DNA of 64,000 nucleotides from Phellopilus nigrolimitatus (GCA_021029095.1 JAJOHG010000017.1:124001-188000); one strand, 5' to 3'; counted from the first letter of the stretch, positions 22,629-35,135 are shown. Translations and numbers: made by a program. Notes: a model not told the origin generated them from the letters alone.

Positions 22629-24391
22629 TCAGTCGTCTTTTCCGTCCTCGCCATTGTCTTCATCGTCAGAGCGATCATCACTCGCACCATTACCTGACAA
22701 AGCGCTGTAATGATGTATCAGATCGTAGACCTGCAGACATCTATAGCACAAAAACTCACCGCACGAGTATGCGCAAGATCAAGAAGTACCAAAAAAGATT
22801 GAGGACCTGAAGGAGAAGGACAGGAATGAAGATCTGATATTGTAACCACCAGACCATCCATACGCCCTCAGAAGGACGCCAGAACCTTGTAGCAACACTA
22901 GAGCAAGTTCAATCCCGGAAGGAGAAAATAAAAAGAGAGGTCACATACGGAACAAGGTCGAATTCGGTCCAAACCGAGTATAACATAACTAGGTTTAGCC
23001 AATGGCGGAAATAACTACAATGACATGGAAGTATGCAGGATAATACATGTGATGTAGGACTCACGTCCAGACAACCGTGAAGATTCCGAAGGTAATCATT
23101 TTGGTCTTTTCCAAGTTAAGGTAATTGCAGATTTTGGAGAACTGAAAGAAGGTCTTTGGTTTTCGCAGTAAAGAAGGTCGGAGCGAACTTGCTACTCACA
23201 GCCAAAAACGTATCCGGGATGTCCATACTGACGAAAACAGCGTTGCCCATCCAAGTCATATTAGTCCCATAACTCCAACTAGATCATAAAGCATTAGGCA
23301 CGTTAGCGTGGAAAATCATACGAACGAACGAACCCGATGAGCCAAAGCGTCACGATGTGATGCACAACCAATTCTTTGAAATCTTTGCGAGGCTTTTCAA
23401 TCTTAAGCGCAAGAACGATAAGCTGCTGGATCCAATAAGAGAACTGCATCAAGTAGTAGCGTTTCAGAACGGGATTCAAGTCCCAACGAGGATAGTCTAG
23501 CGTGTATCGAAAACGTCAATGACGGATGGCGGCCATTTTCGGACAGGATACCCACCTATCCAAAAGAACTCTGTGCGGTACCACCACGTAGGAAGGCACG
23601 ACATAACATACTTCAATGTACCAATAAGCGAAAATATTTATATCAGATAAAGGAAGCTCACTATTCCCCAGAAGCCCATAACACCATAATAAAGCATGGC
23701 ATACCCTTGCTCTCCGAATCTGTCTAGGCTCTGTTTTCTTATTCCAAGGTGGCGCCCAATTGGGTGGATGATATCAAGGATGGCGAACTGACGAATAAAA
23801 GAAAACACGATGATATAGTATGTAACAAACGCGATGTCGAGCCAGCCCTTTGCGTAGCGCGGGTCATCTGGAGCAGAGTCTGCTACAGGGTACGAAACGA
23901 ATAGCATAGGTGCGAACGGGTTCGACGGTAGGCCGAGCAACGAGCAGACGATGTAGAGCACGACGGGAACAATCAACAATTTGAAGGAAGATGCTGTGTG
24001 GTATTAGTGTCATAAACTGAAGGGGGAAAGAATTGAGACAGAACACATACATGGCACACGCATCCATCTGAGCGTTTTGAAGTCTATCCATAGTCCTTTG
24101 GAGCGGTAGAAATCGTCTTGGGGGTATAAACGCGAACCAGTCGCTGTGGGGGTCCTCGAGTCATTAGGCCTATTGACAGGTCATCCACCATATTCAATAC
24201 GTAGATTTAGAAGATGCCTTACGCTTGAGGTAGAAACGAGCCAGTGAGATTATGCTGAGGGTCGACGCTTTTGAAAACAATATGGCGGTCGGCATCAGCG
24301 CCTCATAAAACTCGCTTACCACATACTCTATATTATGAATGGCCTGCTGTACAGACGGGGAGCGCTGTCGGCGTGCCATTTTCTCCGACAT
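22629..24391 (-). CDS. LAG1: Sphingosine N-acyltransferase (ceramide synthase) LAG1
   Basis: This ER membrane enzyme joins a sphingoid base and a very-long-chain acyl-CoA to make (dihydro)ceramide. It is a TLC-domain protein. The start is MSEKMARRQRSPSVQQ. Several hydrophobic segments follow (LLIVPVVLYIVCSLLGL, WLDIAFVTYYIIVFSFI). The Lag1 motif is KDFKELVVHHIVTLWLIG with the two essential His, then WSYGTNMTWMGNAVFVSMD and DTFLAFSKICNYLNL, then WWLQYQIFIPVLLLQVLNLFW. The tail is acidic (DDRSDDEDNGEDGKDD, stop at 22629-22631), as is usual for yeast Lag1/Lac1. About eight exons are needed, and I checked most junctions by frame. It shares a 338-bp divergent promoter with REX3. Confidence 0.9.
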
Positions 24392-24729
24392 TGCGATATT
24401 TTATTCAAAAAGATTTGAGTTCGTTAGATGGACATGGGGATGATCAGAGAGATTGGAAGATGGTTGTCGGGTCCAAGAAGATTGAGAAGAAAGACTGAGA
24501 AAGCAGGACCAAGCTGGTCCGACTTTTGAAGTCTCGAGGTATCTTGGCCTTCTTCCTGAGAGAAAGTAGTCACGTGATTGATTTTTCCGGAGGTAAGTAG
24601 CCTCCCGGAGTCGCCAACCTTGGGATTGGCGGAGTCGACCGTGCAACGCGCATTGCGGCGCACAGACCATCTCAGCCGCATTCTGCTCTCGACTTTCGAC
24701 GTCCACGACATAGTCTTGCATTCGTAAAT
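24392..24729. promoter_or_regulatory. Divergent promoter, LAG1 / REX3
   Basis: This is a short spacer between two divergent start codons. Overlapping minus ORFs (24401-24813) are not genes. No TATA box stands out. Confidence 0.4.
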
Positions 24730-26711
24730 ATGTTTTCGACAACTGGCCTCTTTAGTTCTGTCCCGTGTCCAAATAAGACACAATGTAAACGCGTTCAATG
24801 CATATTCTCTCATGCACCCAATGCAGCACAGCCTGTCCTTCCCAGCATCCCTGTTTCTGCGCCAGTATCGGGATCCTCCAATCCCTCGTCATCTAGGAAC
24901 ACAGCTGCCTCTGGGTCAGCTCTGTCAAATAGACACCATCTCACAGCCTCTGTCATACCAGCCAAGCGCTCCTCAGGTATAAAGTCGTATGCAAAAACTC
25001 CAGATACGTCTCAACCTCTTGAACCGCCGAAAAAGTTCCAAAAGCTCGGTGGCGCCGCGTTCAAACAGCCAGCGGCATCAACAACAATACAGACTGTAAT
25101 TGCTGTGATTCAACGTCATCCTCCGCTTCGCTGACGAGATCTTATGCTAGACCGGTGAGCCTAAATTAAGGATAAATGCCGCATTATCGAAAGTAGCTAT
25201 ACCCGTGCGACAGGTGAGCATATCCTCTTTTTAGTAAGTAAGGTCGATAACTCGGCATTGTTGTCAGGCCATGCTCAAGACTTTGTACGAAACATTCGCA
25301 ACGCTATACTCAGATATATTGGTGTACGAACCGACTCTCGCTTCGAAACATGCGCTCGAGCAAGAACAAGACGTATACGACAAGTCCACGAAAATCACAT
25401 ATCGCAATGTAAGTAAATCTTCATCTGTTTCTTATTCGTTGAAAAACGCGCTTAATGCCCCCGTGTGATATCAGGCCATAATATCTTCTATAGCAGCATT
25501 GAGGAAGCGACCAAAACCAAATTCTATATTACATGAGTCCGTGGGCTCATGAGGGCACTTTACAAGAACGTCGCGTACGCGTATGACAAGCTACGCTCCC
25601 TCAAGCTATCCTCTAAACATCTCTCACCATATGTGATGTCTATTGATGAGTTGAAGCGCTGGGGCTTTATGATCAGAGGTTCCAAACGTACCAGGAAGCA
25701 CAGCTCCAAGCGATGAAGGAAAGATAAGGCAATGTGAACGGTGCAGCAAGCAATTCGTCGTCAAACGGAAAGAAGAGGCGGATGAATGCATATTCACTGG
25801 GGGAGAGCACTTATGACGCGGATGAATGGTATGCACGTCATGTTTGTATGCTCTTCTTTTAGGTTGGTGACATTTTTATTCCGTAGGTGAAAAACTACGG
25901 GTTTGGAGTTGTTGCTCGCAGCCTGCGGCTGACAGCGAGGGCTGTGGCAGGGGCCCGCACGTCTTCTCGGAATCTTTGCCAGAAGAGCTGCATGCCCAAC
26001 ATGCATTCTCACATACGCGCTCCGCCGACGAAAGCCCCGACACGGTTGACACCGCACTCGACGTAGTCGCTCTGGACTGCGAAATGGTTTATACGACAGG
26101 CGGTGTGCGTGTCGCTCGTGTCTCTGCTGTTGACGGCTCTGGTAAAGAGGTGTTTGATGAGCTAATCAAGATGGATGAGGGCGTTCACGTCATGTACGCC
26201 CGCCTTTTTGTGTGTATCTTTGTTCATAAATCTCATTTGTTTTCCAGAGATTTCAACACGCGATTCTCGGGTATTACCGATGATGAATACAAGAAGGCTC
26301 TCCTCTCTCTGAACTCAATACGGCGATCCTTGGACGCGTTCATCAACTCAAACACAATCATGATTGGACACGCGCTGGACAACGACCTGAGGACACTGCG
26401 CATGATTCACCATCGCTGTGTCGACACTGCAATTCTGTTTCCCCACCGTGCTGGGCCGCCGTACAGAAGGGCGCTGCGTGAACTGTGCGTTCCTTACTTA
26501 GTGCTTACTCTGATAAAGTTTGGCATTCTTGTGCTGATGTCGCAACTTAACGCGGCATAGGTCTCGTGAGCTTTTAGGGCGAGTCATCCAAACGGGTAGC
26601 GGCACGTCTGGGCATTCATCTGTCGAAGATTCTGTAGCTACTTTAGACCTGGTGCGCTGGTTTATTCTCAACAGAACGTCTGCGAAGAAGCCAGTTCCTA
26701 GTACAACATGA
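24730..26711 (+). CDS. REX3: RNA exonuclease REX3 (frame breaks in the middle part)
   Basis: This nuclear RNase D/DEDDh exonuclease trims RNAs such as RNase MRP RNA. The N-terminus carries a zinc-finger-like CPNKTQCKRVQCIFSH. Exons then give GEPKLRINAALSKVAIPVRQ and AMLKTLYETFATLYSDILVY. The Cys-rich middle has CERCSKQF, IHWGRALMTRMNG, then GCGRGPHVFSE. The C-terminal nuclease has VALDCEM, MIGHALDNDLRTL and SGHSSVEDSVATLDL, so all DEDDh residues are seen. The middle exon (25490-25830) changes frame three times: a TGA at 25550-25552, an extra base near 25674, and a missing base near 25790. Family sequence resumes after each. Either the assembly has indels here or the gene is decaying. Introns do not explain the breaks. 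Confidence 0.82.
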
Positions 26712-27211
26712 TTTGCTATGGATTATACGATATACCCGCTTAGAGTGCTCGTTCATGCACATACCATTCCTGCACGAAGTCTCACAAGCTCCGGGGATAT
26801 TATTATTCCTTTACGTGTTCCGTTCACACCTGCAGTTTACCGGCTATACACCTGTAATATTTCGACATAGGGCATTGCCCTGACCCATAAACAAATTGAT
26901 ACCAAGGAAAAGCAGTCATTGCGATTCAAATTATTCCCCACCTTTCCAGCGCATAACGCGTACCTAAAAGCACATTCTTAGATATCCCACAGCTTCAGCG
27001 CCGCCCCCGTATATGGTTGGGTAATATTAAAACTCATTTTGCACGAAGCGATGCCGCATTGAACATTTCGCATCCTAAAATCACGCGAGTCCAGCTTTGA
27101 CTGCAAATGGGACAAGTTTGGTGCGTCGGATTGGGTGTGTATCGTAGTGAGGAGGAACATGATTCGTACAGACATTAGCACGCCGTGAGCATGTCGTTCT
27201 ACAAGTACAGA
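26712..27211. other. Tail-to-tail intergenic region
   Basis: This 500-base spacer between the convergent REX3 and APS1 genes shows no supported gene. ORFs on the minus strand at 26978-27332 have no family match I know. Confidence 0.4.
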
Positions 27212-28141
27212 CTATAAGCTGCGCGAACCTAAGCGCGCAAGCGTGTCTTCGCTGTTCTCCTGGTCTTCCATCGCGTCGGCAGACGCGACCTAGAACGCAA
27301 GAAGAGAAACAAGACATCATCAGTGAATGCAAGTCGGATTAACTAGGCAGATGGTGTAGCGGAGAAAACAGAATAGAAAAGGAGACGGACGTACTACTCT
27401 CAACACTGACTTCTTGGAAGACTCCTGAAGTTCGCCTGCGATGATAAGTTCGTCCAGGATCTATGGAATGAATCGGTCTAAGCATCGAAGAATATCCAAG
27501 TAAGCATTTAAATACCGCATAAGCCTTCTGGAAGTTGAAGATCCTACAACGTTGATGAGTGTCAATATAGCAGCTACTCAATGCATTTAAGAGCTCAGGC
27601 AAGTTCTCCTCACAAATCAAGTTCGCAGACCTAAGATTGTAGGGTGTACGTCAGTCGCTGTTCATCCGTTATCTCAGTATGAAAGCCCTAGTCAACCCAC
27701 ATTGCCGAAGTAGCGGTCGAGCACTTCTACATAGCGATGGATAATCTCGAGCGTGATGAGCTCGTTGTCGGCTGGGCCGATGCCGCATACAAAGAACAGC
27801 GACGCATAGCGGCGGTACACGACCTTCGAGTCTACGGGCGCCAGGTCACAAACCAAGTCAGCGCCCCCATGTCATTCGTAGATTTAATCCGCGGAGGGTG
27901 CAGAAGAAGCAGCTACACGGACCTTGTACTCGAGGAAGTTGCACATGCGCGTGCGCCGGGCAAGGACGAGCTGGGTGACGTCCTTGACGATCTTCGCCTT
28001 CGTCTTCGGTGGGAGCGTCGTGAACCACTTCGCGAGGCGCACCTTGCCTGTCAATGGCAAGGCAGCTATGAGCTACAAACACTATCATGACCTGGGCAAA
28101 GTCCGACCTTGACGCGAGACGAGCAGAATGTAGTTGATCAT
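27212..28141 (-). CDS. APS1: AP-1 clathrin adaptor complex small subunit sigma-1
   Basis: This is the small chain of the AP-1 adaptor, which sorts cargo between trans-Golgi and endosomes. The start [11 protein letters not shown] joins [19 protein letters not shown] across an intron. Next come [14 protein letters not shown], then [20 protein letters not shown], then [40 protein letters not shown] and [11 protein letters not shown] finish the longin-like fold. The C-terminus is acidic ([20 protein letters not shown]). The spacing and [10 protein letters not shown] favour sigma-1 over sigma-2. About five or six exons are needed and no break is seen. Confidence 0.92.
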
Positions 28142-28496
28142 GGCCCGGAGCTCAGCGACTTCCGTTAGACCAAATCCGAGAGAATGCGAGCCGCCTCGGA
28201 TTAGGATCACGTGCCACAGTCGCGTCGACTTTTGACGCTGCCGGTGCGATTGCAAGCAAATGTAATTTCTACAGGAAAAAACTCTTTCATTGAAAAAACT
28301 ATGCAGAATTGTACTATAATAATAATAGCAAACACGAAAAGACAGCGGATATCCAAGAGCAGTAGAACGCAGGTGATGAAGTTTTGCTAGAGAACGTGTC
28401 TTCCAAGAAATCCATCCATTCCAGTTCACCAAATGTTTTGCCGAGTTTCTTTACCCTTCTCGTACGTATGCACACAGCATATGTACTCAAAGCTTC
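28142..28496. other. Intergenic, acyl-CoA synthetase end to APS1 start
   Basis: This would hold the APS1 promoter and the 3' UTR of the downstream minus gene. No gene is seen. Confidence 0.4.
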
Positions 28497-30796
28497 GCTT
28501 TTACAGGGACGGCGGCCTCGAGCGCGGCGATTTCCACCTTTGCACGCTCCCTCAGCTCTTTGCGGAGTATTTTTCCAGCTGCACTAAAAATAGTGGAAAA
28601 AAAGGAACACGTGAGTACCAGATTGCTTGCTTTTTTTACGAGCGAATATGGATGGATGCTCTGCTCACCTCTTGGGGATGGCATCAATAACGACAACGCC
28701 CCCACGCAGGAACTTGTGCTTCGCAACGCGGCCCTCGACCCACTTCTGCACGGCCGAGGCGAAAGTCTGCTTCTCTTCCTCGGTTTTAGGGGTGCCCTTG
28801 ACATGCACCACATATGCCCTGTGAGCGCAAGTTGTTGAGTAATGACTGAAAAAATATAAGCAGCAATTTGTTCACCGTGGGAGCTCGGTTGCTTCAGCTT
28901 GTGAATCAATACCAATGACGCCGACATCAGCGATGTCGGCGTGTTCAAGGAGAAGAGCTTCCAGTTCAGCTGGGGGAACTGAGGGAAGTGGTTTGTAAGA
29001 ATTGTCGCTTCCTTAGAAATCCATTAATAAAATTTATCAAACCTTGGAATCCCTAGTATTAAGGATGAGGTGAATGAGAAACAGGTTTGCAGGACATGAA
29101 AACCAACATGAACATACCTTATACTTGATCAACTCCTTCTTGCGGTCGACAATATAAAAGTACCCCTCTTTGTCGATGATCGCGACGTCGCCCGTCGAGT
29201 AGAAACCGTCCTCACTAATCGAGTCCTTCGTAGCCTTAAGGTTGTTCAGGTATCCTTTCATGACTGTCGGGCCGCGCAGCCACAGTTCGCCTGGCTCGCC
29301 GTCCTTCGCGTCGACTCCGTCGTCCGTGACGAGACGAGCCTCGAGGTTCGGGAGGAGCATACCAATCGAGCCGGCCCTCCGCTCAGCGTCTTTCTCTGGG
29401 AGGATAACCGCGGTGGGGGATGTTTCTGTCAAACCATATCCCTGTGATTTGGCGAATTTCAATAAGTAAGAAAAAGAATAGAAGATAGACATGACAAAAT
29501 TGCTGACCTGAATGATCGTCGTATCGCCTCCGAGCGATCTGAGACGGTCAGTGAGTGCCTTGGTAAGACCTGCGCCGAGGGGAGCGGCACCTGACACGAG
29601 GAGCCGAAGAGATTTGAAGCTATATTGACTCGCGGCTTCCGAGAAAAAAAATAACATGAGGTCGCGGAAACATACAAACCGACTTCAAACCGCACGTTAC
29701 CTGGATGGTGTAAGAGGAGAACCATTATAGGAGGAACGACAAAGACATATGTAATCTTGTATTGCTCGATGTGTTTGCAAAATGCGACAGGCTCAAAGCG
29801 CGTCATCACAACGACCGGAGAACCTTCGCGATAAGAATACTGAAGAAGATTCGTGGCACCTATATCAATGCTATTTATCTTGTTTTGCTATGTCTTTGCG
29901 AACACACAACACTTACCATAGATGTGATAGAAAGGCAGAACTCCAAGAGTTACGTCCTTATCGGGCTGAATACAAAAGACGGGCTTTAACATATTTATAA
30001 GAGAGGTCAAGTTTCTGTGCGTAGTCTATGTATATAGTTAGCTTAACGCAAAGGATATCGAAGCAATAAAGCAGCTACTCGCCTGTACGCCCTTAGGCTT
30101 ACCCGTAGTACCAGAAGAGTAGCACAAAAGAGCAGTTTCGTTCGAAAGATGGCCGTCGAAATTCTCCTCCTTTTCAAGATTGACCTTTCCCGAGTAGGTC
30201 GTCCATTTGCACGAGCTCCTTCTGACCCTTGTCGCTCAGGCCCCAGGACGCGACAACGATTCGGCTGCGCGCCTCCTTTGCATCTACCTTCAGGAGCGTG
30301 AACATCTCAAGTGCGATTGGTACCAACGCTGGGTACGCAAAGATGAGCTTCGCGCCGCTGTCCACGTACTGGTGCCCGAGCTCCCGAGCGGTATAAGCGC
30401 TATTCGCAAGCGTCGCGCGCAACCCCGCGGCGAATGCGCCATACAGGACGATCGGATACGCGACAGTATTGGGGCTAGGGTAACGGAGATTTTTTTCAAC
30501 ATATCAGCACACTGTAGGACAAATTTGTAGCCAGGCTCTCACCTAAACATGAGGACAGTGTCCCCGCGGGCGAGCCTCGGCCCGCCTAAGCTCGCGTGCA
30601 GTACGTTCCGCAGCCCAAACCCGAGCTCAAACGACGCCCTGCGCAGGCCCGCGCGAGTAAGCGTCAAACCTGTCTGTGCGTCGATGAAGGCAGGGTGGTC
30701 GCCAGAGATTGGGTCATCCTTAGGAAAGAGATGCGTGTAGACGGAGCGCTCGACGATCTCGACTGGGGGTATACTGGACGAGTAGATTTTCGCCAT
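28497..30796 (-). CDS. Peroxisomal 4-coumarate/acyl-CoA ligase-type enzyme
   Basis: This ATP-dependent acid:CoA ligase of the ANL (4CL-like) family activates carboxylic acids through an acyl-AMP. The start is MAKIYSSSIPPVEIVERSVY at 30796, the first ATG; an upstream extension of the frame has no ATG. The P-loop-like SSGTTGKPKGV appears near 30120-30090, then LPFYHIYGATNLLQYSYREG. Motif GYGLTETSP (near 29435) follows, then the hinge and STGDVAIIDKEGYFYIVDRK with the essential Asp and Arg. The C-terminal Lys is in KSAAGKILRKELRE. The final tripeptide AKL is a peroxisomal targeting signal type 1, so the enzyme probably feeds beta-oxidation or phenylpropanoid side-chain breakdown. The exact acid is unknown. 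A TATA-type box lies 71 bases upstream. Confidence 0.87.
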
Positions 30797-31359
30797 CGTA
30801 GCTGTCGACTCAGACGTGGGTGATGAAAAAGCCAGGAGTGCGCTTATCACGACCACCAGCCGGGGATATTTATACGGAACGACCGGCTTCGGGAACTCGG
30901 TCTTGCGCCTCTATCGAACTCGAATGTTTTCACAAGTTTGAGAAGCGCCGGCAGAGAGCGACGGAAGAAGACGCGTGGTTGGTCAGTGGTCATCTGGCTA
31001 ATGTCGATCACAGCACTGCCTCCGCAAACACTTTATCTTATCAGCTGTCAATGCTGCTAACCCTGCTCCGAAGCTAACACGGCATTTCTCATACAGCCAT
31101 CGTCCCGGAAGATTCCATAACTAGAATACATACACGCAGAAGAAATAGCATAAAATGAGGATGAAAGGATGAATAGGATACAAATATTCTTCTTCTCGGC
31201 GTACAGCCAATAAATAAAGATCAGAAAAAGAAACGGAGAGTATATGTCACCGCTACGAGCCAGTTAATTAGCCTCAAAAACGATATAAAGAATGGATCTA
31301 AGAGGTAGAAAGCAAAAGGAAGGGTGCAACTTTGAACCAAAGGTTGAGAAAGAGCAAGA
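30797..31359. other. Intergenic, acyl-CoA ligase promoter region
   Basis: This is the promoter side of the 28497-30796 gene and the 3' end of VID27, both minus. No gene is seen. Confidence 0.4.
30867..30874 (-). promoter_or_regulatory. TATA box of the acyl-CoA ligase gene
   Basis: On the minus strand this reads TATAAATA, 71-78 bases before the ATG at 30796, which is the usual place for a regulated fungal gene. Confidence 0.45.
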
Positions 31360-34287
31360 TTAATACGGGCTGTTGACAATATTCGAGTTACTCGCGAGCT
31401 GTCGGCTTGGCGTGCTCAGCGAGGCGCGAGGCAGCTTCTTGAGATTCTTCTTGTTGAGTGCCAGCACGTCGTTAGATAAGGCAACAATCTACGTTAAAAC
31501 AATAAGCTCTTGCACTTGTCAAACCCATTTTTAAAAAACATACAATTTCTTTATCATCACCAAATCTGAAGTTATCCTGGACGACTTCGTCCTCGTACCT
31601 AAAAAGGTAAGATGTCATAACCTGACGGAGAAAGACACTCAGCGGTTGCTTACTTCTTGATAACATAGTTATCCAGCCTGCCCTTCTTGACCTTCGCAAA
31701 GTCCCAGGCAATGACATACCGGCCCGTCGACGTGACAATCGCATTCTCCTCCTGGCCTTCGCCCACGTTAAACCGCGCAGGCGTGAACCCGACTTCGTGG
31801 CTCATGTACGCTGCATGCTCGCCGCGCAGCTGAAGGCGTTTCGGTTGGGGCTTCGAGTCGGCAGGGAACGCCCGATCGAAACCGAGACTGCCCGCGTACC
31901 TGCCGTTCCCAATTAACGTGTCGATTACGAGCAGGTATGACTTGCATGTCGCTACGATCCAGCGGCCATCCACCGTGACGTCGATGCCGAGAATTGGGTC
32001 GCCCATCGCGGGCAGCGCAGTCTTTGCGATCTTGCCGACCGTGTCGAACAACCGGATGTCGCCCTTCTCGCTCGCGACCGCGAGCTGGCCTGTCCCTGTT
32101 GTCGTGACGCCCGAGAACGCGTTCTTCGTCGTGTATTGTTTGCTCTCCGCCATTGCATTACCGCCGCGCCCACCCAACCGCGGATCGATACGGAACAAAG
32201 CATTGTGAGACGTCCCAACGATAGTCTGTTCGCCTGTTGTCTGAGCAAACTTGGTTTTCGGGGCAATGTGATCGACGGAAATATTGTCATCCACTTTCCA
32301 CTCCTCAACGATCTTTCCATATTCAATATCCATGGAAAAAAGAGTATGTTTCTCAGCCGGGTTCATGAGGACCATCTTCGCATCTTGCTCGTGGAGCATC
32401 ATCTGAAACCACCTGTAAGCTATCATCCAATTCTGATAACCTCGAGGGCGCTTACATGCTTTGGCTTGAATGACTTCATTTTCTTGAAGCCGAGGTCTTT
32501 GATTGTAGCTGCGTATTCGACCTTGCCCTCATCAGTGTGTTTGAACACACCGATCTTCTCTCCGCGAACAACGAATGTTCTATCGTTCTTATGTCCAACA
32601 GTCAGTTGCGAGTTCTTTTCGCCAGGTGTTCCAGCCACGACAGCAGCCTCATCACCCTCATCCTCAGACTCGGAGTCTTCAGATTCACTTGTTTCTACAT
32701 AAAATGTAAACACGCGCATTGATTGAGAATGTGTAATATAATTACCTTCGAGCGCGTCCTCTACCAGGTCTTCTTCCTCTTCATCATCTTCAACGTCCCT
32801 CATTTCCACATCATTATCATACGAGCTCATAACATATTGCTGCTCGTCCGCCTTTAAGAGAATAAGTTGCTTTGCTCGCCCCCAACGTCGCTAATTTCAG
32901 ACTACCCACCTTTGCTTTCTGCCAACTAGAGTGGTTCAGAGACTCGTACATACAGCTACCGTACAACTCCTGGAACTCTTTAAAGTCTTCCAGTGTCTCG
33001 AATTTGAAGCACCAACTGCTAATGAGACCCTGGTCGTTGGTATGGTTCCATGTAAGACTAGCAAGCTTCTGGCTCCAGCGGGCATTCAAGTCAGATGTTA
33101 ATTCGTGTGCAAGCAACTGCTGGCCCTGCGACGTTGTAGCTGTGATGACAAAGTCGAAGTTGGACGAGGGTGGTTTCGCGATGCCCGCATAGATATCGTC
33201 CTGCTTAAGGAAATGTCCGTCGTTCTGATCCCAGAGATACAATTCCGCCTTCTTGAGAATAAGGATGGGCAGTGCTAATTGTGGAATGGTTTCAGACTCG
33301 GAAAAAGCGGGTGCTGGCACGGACACGGGCACGGACTCGGGTTCAGTGACGACCGCGAGATTGCTCATGGCGTTTGTAAGAGAAGAATCGACTTCAGATT
33401 CCCGCTTCACGGACTTCGCAGGGGAAGCCTTCGAAGTCCTGGTCGGCTTCTTCCCCGGTTTCCTAACACAGAATACCACCTGATCAGCACCAAAACAAAA
33501 CAAAAAATGAGAAGTGGCTCGCTCCGTGACCTACTTCCATATGAACTCCTGCAGATCCATGGGCGACGCACTGTCCGAGCTTGCCTTGTACTTGCGTTCA
33601 TACATCGCGCGATAAACGCATTGCACGAAAAGCTCGACAGTATGTACATTCGCGCCGGTTGCCACAAACTCGTACGTCTCGTCAACATCGCCGTCGAGGT
33701 CGCGCCAAACGAGTGTTGGCTCGCCGTCGACTTCTCCCGTACGGAACTCGAGTTCTTCGCCAACCAAGAATACCTTATCATCATCTGCGACCTAATCAGA
33801 ATTTGCTTTACACGATCGAAGGCGCATATAGCGGAAATAATGGACAAGTAGATCAGGTAGGAGTGAGACGCACTCTCATCCTCCTCCTCGAGGATATCCT
33901 CTTCGCCTTCCTCAAATACGCGCGTTATAACAATCTGGAAGTTGTGTTCGACGGACGGTGCCTTGCGCACGGTGGCCATAGCGTCGTTGTAACTGGCAAC
34001 GAGCGCGTCAGTGATGCATAGATGCGGCGCAGTGAATAAGACACGCACATGCATTCGCGAGAGCTGCGGATGTTGCCTGGACGGACAAGATAGAGCTGAC
34101 CAGAAGGTATCTTAACAAGCTCGGGCGTGTTCGAGCCCTCTAGAAATGCAAGTAATGAGTGCAAGGGCAAGCAAGGCAAACGGAGGTACGCACGGAGAGA
34201 AGCTCCAAACCCGAAGACTGGATGAACAGTCAGATAAGAAAACAGCACAAACTAGAGGGTGCCTTACTGCGTCCAACGATGTTCATG
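31360..34287 (-). CDS. VID27: Vacuolar import and degradation protein VID27
   Basis: VID27 is a conserved cytoplasmic protein linked in yeast to catabolite degradation of gluconeogenic enzymes in the vacuole. The start MNIVGRS at 34287 joins VFGFGASLRGSNTPELVKIP, the conserved N-terminus. A PH-like region follows (ELEFRTGEVDGEPTLVWRDL and FVQCVYRAMYERKYKASS). Then comes an acidic linker near 32660-32810 (EMRDVEDDEEEEDLVEDALE). The C-terminal VID27 beta-propeller has DRTFVVRGEKIGVFKHT, HEQDAKMVLMNPAEKHTLFS, RIDPRLGGRGGN, TGTGQLAVASEKGDIRLFD and GIDVTVDGRWIVATCKSYLL. The end is NSNIVNSPY, stop 31360-31362. All parts are present and I see no break. Confidence 0.9.
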
Positions 34288-34721
34288 GTGGTATATGGTT
34301 AAGAGGCGTAATGGGTGCTAATTAGCCGCGCGCAGCGGGGAAGAGTATAAGGTCGCAGTTGTAGCGAACAACTGACTTCATCTCGAACGGGCTTATCTAA
34401 TCAAGACGCGGCAATCGCGCGTGATCGTACCGTCATGTAGAACAAGCGGGGTCTCGTCGTTCGTCCATGGCCGACTCTCCTGGTCCGTCAGGTTCGCGTC
34501 CCCAGAAACCAGTGTAGTAAACATCTTGCTAAATATCAGATCCAGGCTTCACGTCTGCGTACGATCCATCACGTTCCGAGCCCGCTCTCCGCCAAACAGC
34601 CACACGAGTTTGTCGTCTCTTTCAGCTACTTGTGCTGTGTCTCATCCAACATCTATAGCGAGCTGCGTCTGTGTTCGACTCACACTCTCCCACATCGACC
34701 ATCTCGTCCACGCCAGCACGT
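34288..34721. promoter_or_regulatory. Divergent region VID27 / small ORF
   Basis: 434 bases without a supported gene, holding the VID27 promoter and the leader of the short ORF. A first exon for the short ORF could hide here but none is evident. Confidence 0.35.
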
Positions 34722-34865
34722 ATGCCTCTCCGAGTCAATCCTTCCACTATCAGCGCGTATGGGACGCCCAAAAAACGCGTTATCATCCGTGTGGACCCTA
34801 CTCTCGTCACTTGCTTCGATCCCGCAGACAAAGAGCTCTATGATCTTTGGGCGCCAAAGCAGTAG
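34722..34865 (+). CDS. Small hypothetical protein (47 residues)
   Basis: The ATG at 34722 opens MPLRVNPSTISAYGTPKKRV and the ORF ends at DKELYDLWAPKQ. The sequence looks coding: mixed hydrophobic and charged residues (VIIRVDPTLVTCFDPADKEL) with no low complexity. I do not recognise the family. The frame stays open upstream to 34671 but without an ATG. It may be a small conserved fungal protein or the last exon of something larger. Confidence 0.4.
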   Translation: MPLRVNPSTISAYGTPKKRVIIRVDPTLVTCFDPADKELYDLWAPKQ

Positions 34866-35135
34866 ACAGTAGCAGTAGCTAACACAACTCTGCCTGCTAT
34901 GAGTCTTGCGAGATTCTTTTGTAGCATGTACATGTGTGATATGGCAATTCAAACGGCAAACATGTCTGTCGAATCGACCATAGAAAAAAATTACAGGAAA
35001 CAACATGATACATATTTCAGCATTACATGGAAAGCGACAGACAAGAGGGAAAAGATAGTAGATATCAACAGAACTCGGAAACTCTTTTGGTACATAGCAA
35101 GTCCACCCGTGGACTTTTTTCACCCCACATACATG

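Noticed and set aside
23455..23500. tRNA B-box-like word gggattcaagtccca
   Set aside because: It lies inside the LAG1 coding exon (YPRWDLNPVLKR) and no cloverleaf can be formed around it.
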